From Chloroflexota bacterium (GTDB lineage: Bacteria > Chloroflexota > Anaerolineae > Promineifilales > Promineifilaceae), in assembly GCA_024223125.1 (NCBI GenBank), contig JAAEOP010000338.1:1-24617 (forward strand): a stretch of DNA of 24,617 nucleotides, written 5' to 3'. The notes under the pieces were generated by a model. It was not told the DNA's origin and made no database searches. It was given only the letters and a program-made list of their open reading frames with translations. Positions within the stretch are counted from its first letter, which is position 1, and the number at the start of each line of letters is the position of its first letter. The position numbers and the translations under genes are program-made. Positions 21,051 to 24,617 of this stretch are shown piece by piece.

Positions 21051-22256
21051 TCACTTAGACAAACGCCAACGACGGCCGCCCACCCACACGGCCGCACCCA
21101 AAGCGACAAGAAGAGAAACAAACGTAGCAATCGCCATATTCAGGTTCAACCCGGCCAGATTGAGGGTGCGGCTGTCTAAACGCACGGTTTCCAGCAAAAT
21201 ACGGCCGACCGCATAAAAGATCAGATACAGCGCCGTCAGCTCGCCGGTCAACAGTTTGTCATCGTACCGTTTAGCCAAAGTGTAAAGCACTAGAAAGGCA
21301 AGTAGGTTCCAAAGGGATTCGTACAAAAAGGCGGGGTGGAAACGGCTGAATGTCTGGTAATCGGGCAGCCGGTGGGCTTCGTCTATGGTGATGGCCCAGG
21401 GTAGATTGGTGGGACGGCCGTAAAGCTCCTGATTAAAAAAGTTCCCCCAACGGCCGAATACCTGCCCCAACGCTACCCCCACTACCCCAATATCGGCCCA
21501 CCCCAAGGTAGACATACGGTTGCGCCGGGTGTAAATAAACAAGCCCAACGCCCCGCCGGCCAAACCACCATAAATGCCCAATCCGCCAGCACGAATATTA
21601 ATTAGCTGTGCCGGATTGCGGAAATAATCGAGTGAGGATTCAATGCCAAAAGCGGCCATACTGGGAGACGGCGTCAGCACATGGTAGAGGCGCGCCCCAA
21701 TCACAGCAAATACCAGGCAAACCATCAACCCATTCCAGGTATGATCGGGGTTCCACTGCTTCCAGGGAGCTTTTGTTAGCCAGTCGGGGTCTACTCCTTT
21801 TATGGATTGCAACAGGTCGCCCACAGTCTCGATTTCGTCACCCTTTAGGCCAGTTTGGCGGGGATCAAACCCCCAACGGTACAGTAGTTGACCGAGGGTG
21901 GTGATTTGTTGTCGGGCTAATTTTTGGCGCAGACCTTTATCCAAACCCAGGTTGCTGAGGGGACGGTTTTGGAGGGTACGGGATACGGCCGTGTTAAAAA
22001 CCGCCAACGCCCGCCTTTCCGCCAGCTTTGATGTGACATACGTTCCCAGAGCAATGCCGCCAACAATAAACACCCCATACCAAAACACTGGCAGATTGAT
22101 GCCGGGAATAATAATCGCTTCGGGCGCCGGTGTGATCCCTGTTCGCAAATGATTGATAAAGAGGACGGCTACCAGCAGCAGCCCGCCCCCAATCAGATAC
22201 CAATATGGCTCCAGCCCGATTCGTTGGATAAATGCTTTCGTCTTGGTGCGTATCAT
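21051..22256 (-). CDS. lgt: Prolipoprotein diacylglyceryl transferase with an extra cytoplasmic domain
   Basis: 401 residues; ordinary Lgt proteins have about 260-300. Lgt moves diacylglycerol from phosphatidylglycerol to the lipobox Cys of lipoproteins in the membrane. The core is clear: 'NLPVFWYGVFIVGGIALG' (first Lgt helix, about 54-71), GARLYHVL (187-194), IRAGGLGIYGGLAGG (221-235), the signature GRWGNFFNQELYG (268-280), HPAFLYESLWN and GRILLETVRLDS. Two additions stand out: an extra N-terminal membrane helix (about 17-37) and an insert of about 90 residues (82-172) in the first cytoplasmic loop. That insert reads like a helix-hairpin-helix or RNA-polymerase alpha-CTD fold (LSNLGLDKGLRQKLARQQIT, then TLGQLL, then GDEIETVGDLLQSIKG). 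The SFHGG His of E. coli is Tyr229. The ATG is one base after the upstream gene's stop, so the two are co-translated. Confidence 0.9.
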   Translation of the reverse strand: MIRTKTKAFIQRIGLEPYWYLIGGGLLLVAVLFINHLRTGITPAPEAIIIPGINLPVFWYGVFIVGGIALGTYVTSKLAERRALAVFNTAVSRTLQNRPLSNLGLDKGLRQKLARQQITTLGQLLYRWGFDPRQTGLKGDEIETVGDLLQSIKGVDPDWLTKAPWKQWNPDHTWNGLMVCLVFAVIGARLYHVLTPSPSMAAFGIESSLDYFRNPAQLINIRAGGLGIYGGLAGGALGLFIYTRRNRMSTLGWADIGVVGVALGQVFGRWGNFFNQELYGRPTNLPWAITIDEAHRLPDYQTFSRFHPAFLYESLWNLLAFLVLYTLAKRYDDKLLTGELTALYLIFYAVGRILLETVRLDSRTLNLAGLNLNMAIATFVSLLVALGAAVWVGGRRWRLSK

Positions 22257-22257
22257 A

Positions 22258-22962
22258 CTAATTAGCCTGCTCCGCTTCTTCCGCTTTTAGTTCATCAATC
22301 CACTGCCGCCAAACATGAAAACCACGTTGTAACAAGGTGAAGTAAGTTAAAACGGCCAGCAACCACAATAAAATGTGGGGCTGGTTCAAGAAAAGTAAAA
22401 TAATCATCGCCGCATACCGTTCGACCCGACTGGCAATCCCCACTTTACAATCGTATCCCAATACTTCCGCCTTTGAGCGGGCGTAACTGACCATGATGGA
22501 ACCGGTAACGGCCAAGTAAGCGATCAACATCATCGTGGAACTGTCTACCCACCAATCCAGAAACGGTAATACCTGTACCTCTGCAAGGCCCAGCTTCCAA
22601 TAGTAATAGATGAAGCCGCAAAACAGAATAATTTCGGCCAGACGATCTAATGTGGAATCGAGAAAGGCACCAAAGCCACCCTGTTTGCGCCCCAATTTAC
22701 GAGCCAGCGAACCGTCCAAAGCGTCTAACGGTGAAAGTAACAGCATGGCCACGGCCGCCACCCGAAAATGCCCAAAGGCAATGAGCCAGGCAAACAGAAA
22801 ATGAAACAACATTCCCAAGACCGTTAATACATCTGGCGACAATTTATACTTGGCCAGGAAGCTAACAATGGGATCAATAATCACTTTGGCGTAAATACGC
22901 AGTTTATCAGTCAGGACGATCGGCTCATCTGCTTCTGGTTTACTATTTGGTGGTTGGGCCAT
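22258..22962 (-). CDS. CDP-alcohol phosphatidyltransferase (PgsA-like)
   Basis: A 234-residue membrane enzyme with the complete CDP-alcohol motif D80-x2-D83-G84-x2-A-R-x8-G-x3-D102-x3-D106 (PLDALDGSLARKLG, then GFGAFLDSTLD). Members transfer a phosphatidyl group from CDP-diacylglycerol to an alcohol such as glycerol-3-phosphate or inositol phosphate. The acceptor cannot be read, but PGP synthase is plausible because the product leads to phosphatidylglycerol, the donor used by Lgt, whose gene starts one base after this one stops. GAGGAG four bases before the ATG at 22962 supports the start. The upstream gap of 327 bases contains nested repeats. Confidence 0.88.
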   Translation of the reverse strand: MAQPPNSKPEADEPIVLTDKLRIYAKVIIDPIVSFLAKYKLSPDVLTVLGMLFHFLFAWLIAFGHFRVAAVAMLLLSPLDALDGSLARKLGRKQGGFGAFLDSTLDRLAEIILFCGFIYYYWKLGLAEVQVLPFLDWWVDSSTMMLIAYLAVTGSIMVSYARSKAEVLGYDCKVGIASRVERYAAMIILLFLNQPHILLWLLAVLTYFTLLQRGFHVWRQWIDELKAEEAEQAN

Positions 22963-23044
22963 AATTCTCCTCTCTATCTTCTCTCTCTTTTTTATTTTTT
23001 ACTACTTTTACAGTGAAAAGCCAATACAAGAACCAGCATTTTGT

Positions 23045-23243
23045 ATATACGGATAGGAAAAATACGGATGGGATTTCACAAAAAACCGTCGCTATACAGG
23101 TGCTTCTTGACTGTCATACCTGCGAAGGCGGGTATCCAGATGTGTGGATTCCTACCTTCGCAGAGCTTGCCCTCACGAAGGTGGGAGAATGACCTGTATA
23201 GTCACAAAAAACCAATGTTCTTCCCTATCCGTGCATATATTGA
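23045..23243. repeat. Older inverted-repeat element, split by an insertion
   Basis: The left end TATATACGGATAGG (about 23044-23057; ACGGAT recurs at 23064) is mirrored by CCTATCCGTGCATATA (about 23223-23238) with one three-base gap. Removing the 23088-23213 segment would bring these arms to about 70 bases apart, a normal size for the compact palindromic elements of this window. Together with the segment at 23076-23213 this fills the gap between the PgsA-like and phosphodiesterase genes. Confidence 0.55.
23076..23213. mobile_element. Non-coding insertion (MITE-like) of about 114 bp with 12-bp target duplication; copy 2 of the dispersed double-hairpin repeat
   Basis: TCACAAAAAACC occurs exactly at 23076-23087 and 23202-23213. 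Between them, 23088-23201 begins GTCGCTATACAGGT and ends ACCTGTATAG, so the ends carry a 10-bp inverted repeat (four bases inside on the left). The interior has the same core as the element at 13370-13439 (TGTCATACCTGCGAAGGCGG ... GTGTGGATTCCT ... GAATGACCTGTATAG), with about 20 extra bases near 23162-23185. It encodes no protein, so it would need a transposase supplied from elsewhere. Confidence 0.7.
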
Positions 23244-23289
23244 AATGGCGGGATGCTATCGAATCTCTAATAGGCTGTCAAGCGTCTTA

Positions 23290-24531
23290 TTACCAACCAT
23301 CCAGCCGAAAACCAATCCAGGGGACTTGCATTTCGGCATGGGTCATACCGCCGTGTCCGCCTTTCATTTTCTGCGCCAATTTTTCCAATCCGGGGATGAC
23401 AAAGGCAAAGTTCTCCCGCATGATCATGACAATATCACCCAGGCGTTCCAGAGCTACGGCCGTATGTGGTTCCGGCCCAAACAACCCGGCTGCCAACGCA
23501 TCTTCTGAAGGCATCGCTATCATGGCGTGGCTGAAATGTTGGTTCAGGTAAGCGAGAATGTCAGGGATGCGGCCGTGTTTGGCATACAAATACAAAACGC
23601 GCATTTCCCCCATCGGCTGCATCAACAACATCTCCTGTAATCGGGGATGGTCAGTCAGGAAGATATGATGGGAGAATTTTTTTTGTCCATGATCTGCCGT
23701 AATAAAAAGTAGCGTATCTTGCCGGGCGCGTGACGTTAAACGGTTCAAAAATTCAGTTTCAATCTGATGGAATAAAGCCCTAATTTCAGACCGAGTCGCC
23801 GTCCCATCCCACAAACGATAATGGCTCAAGCTGTCAATCGTAGGCCAATAAGCAGACATATAAAGCGATTCCCCTGCTTTCTCATCCAAAAGCTGTCCCA
23901 TCTGGGCCAACATATCGCTGAAAGTGAAAACGCCATAACTGCCGGTTACGCCACGGCCGTGCATCTTACTCAGCGCCGAATCCACAATTGCCCGACCCTT
24001 GTACGCATAAGTGGGCAAGCCATAACGGGCTAATTGTTGGGCCATACCCGGCCATTGCAGAAAGGACTCCGGGTCCAACCCGGCCTCTACCAGTGCATCG
24101 GGAAAACGGCCGAATATAGGCGTAAAAGCCAGCATCTGCCCCCCGGTAGCATATTGCGGAAAAAACATGGTCAGCCCCACCAGCCCATGCTGAGCCGGAG
24201 CAGATCCCGTCCACATGCTGCTTAAAGCAGCTACGGTTGTGGATGGGAAAATGGAGGTTATCTGTTCGACCAAATCAGCTTTACGCAGCAATCTAGCCAG
24301 ATTAGACTGTTCTGCTTGCAGCAAATTCCAGCCAAACGCATCTAACTTTAAGACGACAACTCGTTTGGCTCCGGCAGCAATGGGCTGCCATAACTTTTTC
24401 TCTAACAGGGGTAAACCGTCAAAAGGGGCATGAAGCATTTGGGCGACGGCGGCCGGGATATTGGCGATGGAACGGCCGTCATACGCCGGCCATGTAAATT
24501 CATCTGGTAAATTTAGGTAATTGTTTCCCAC
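23290..24531 (-). CDS. Alkaline-phosphatase-superfamily phosphodiesterase/nucleotide pyrophosphatase-like protein
   Basis: A 413-residue soluble protein (no signal peptide seen) of the type I phosphodiesterase/nucleotide pyrophosphatase group. The two-metal site is complete: D64 (VVLKLDAFGW), nucleophile Thr in FPSTT (95-99), D233 and H237 (YWPTIDSLSHY), D280-H281 (ITADHGQ), and a late His in GGHGGMTH (393 or 398). It should cleave a phosphodiester, phosphonate or sulfate ester; the substrate is not readable. The start is GTG at 24531 with GGGAG five bases upstream. A TATAAA word at about 24543-24548 (minus strand) may be the -10. It lies upstream of the PgsA-like/lgt pair on the same strand, but repeats separate them. 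Confidence 0.85.
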   Translation of the reverse strand: MGNNYLNLPDEFTWPAYDGRSIANIPAAVAQMLHAPFDGLPLLEKKLWQPIAAGAKRVVVLKLDAFGWNLLQAEQSNLARLLRKADLVEQITSIFPSTTVAALSSMWTGSAPAQHGLVGLTMFFPQYATGGQMLAFTPIFGRFPDALVEAGLDPESFLQWPGMAQQLARYGLPTYAYKGRAIVDSALSKMHGRGVTGSYGVFTFSDMLAQMGQLLDEKAGESLYMSAYWPTIDSLSHYRLWDGTATRSEIRALFHQIETEFLNRLTSRARQDTLLFITADHGQKKFSHHIFLTDHPRLQEMLLMQPMGEMRVLYLYAKHGRIPDILAYLNQHFSHAMIAMPSEDALAAGLFGPEPHTAVALERLGDIVMIMRENFAFVIPGLEKLAQKMKGGHGGMTHAEMQVPWIGFRLDGW

Positions 24532-24559
24532 AGCAACTCCCCCTTTATACTGGGACGTA

Positions 24560-24591
24560 AAAAGGTCAGGGTAATAATTCCCTGACCTTTT
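24560..24591. terminator. Bidirectional rho-independent-type terminator
   Basis: AAAAGGTCAGGG (24560-24571) and its exact complement (24580-24591) form a 12-bp stem with an 8-base loop. On the minus strand it is followed by a further T before ACG (CCTTTTTACG); on the plus strand it ends in TTTTCT. It would close the transcript of a minus-strand gene beyond the window edge and insulate the phosphodiesterase gene start 29 bases away. The rest of the window end, to 24617, shows no gene. Confidence 0.75.
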
Positions 24592-24617
24592 CTAGCATTA
24601 AGTACGGCCGTTAAACA

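Noticed and set aside
1..24617. tRNA, rRNA or complete transposase genes
   Set aside because: No cloverleaf-like stretch with CCA-type end, rRNA core sequence or DDE/HUH transposase reading frame was seen in the gaps or the open frames.

Overview
The window looks like a chromosomal segment of a Chloroflexota bacterium (Anaerolineae/Ardenticatenia-like). This is inferred from gene content: Pro/Thr-rich lipoproteins with 'TPEPTNTPEP' linkers, a CSLREA-type beta-helix surface protein, a CUT1 sugar operon with paired ROK proteins, and an alpha-beta fused E1 dehydrogenase. No rRNA, tRNA, CRISPR array or complete insertion sequence was seen. The lineage call is not proven by a marker gene.

Layout. 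(1) 1-8.9 kb, all on the minus strand, is a sugar uptake and catabolism locus. Transcription order is ROK repressor (8892), ROK kinase, a double-domain sugar-binding lipoprotein, two CUT1 permeases, a terminator-like region, a GATase1-like protein, and two Gfo/Idh/MocA oxidoreductases (the second cut by the window edge). No ATPase gene is present, so the transporter probably borrows a shared MsmK/UgpC-type ATPase. (2) 9.1-14.0 kb, minus strand: the YchF ATPase, a Pro/Thr-linker lipoprotein, a beta-helix surface protein and an orphan PycTM-like membrane protein. (3) 14.4-16.1 kb, plus strand: a membrane-anchored alpha/beta hydrolase and a small membrane protein. (4) 16.2-19.9 kb, minus strand: a LiaF-like membrane protein, a CoA-binding protein, a wrecked hsdR remnant and a fused E1 alpha/beta dehydrogenase. 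(5) 20.0-20.8 kb, plus strand: a coiled-coil J-domain protein with a probable leaderless promoter. (6) 21.0-24.5 kb, minus strand: an unusual Lgt with an extra cytoplasmic domain, coupled to a CDP-alcohol phosphatidyltransferase, then an alkaline-phosphatase-superfamily phosphodiesterase.

Two features run across the whole window. First, the palindrome ACGGCCGT is hugely over-represented: my hand count is about 35 copies, and about 85 of its core CGGCCG, where about 0.4 and 6 would be expected by chance. Second, most intergenic gaps hold compact palindromic elements whose two arms are often themselves quasi-palindromes (double-hairpin or BIME-like). One sits between 12-bp direct repeats inside an older inverted repeat.

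I see no complete new defence or biosynthetic system. The best leads are the Lgt with an alpha-CTD/HhH-like insert, the tandem-fused binding protein, the orphan PycTM-like protein, the hairpin-bracketed hsdR remnant, and the octamer and hairpin repeats. All family calls come from reading the sequence; no database search was run.
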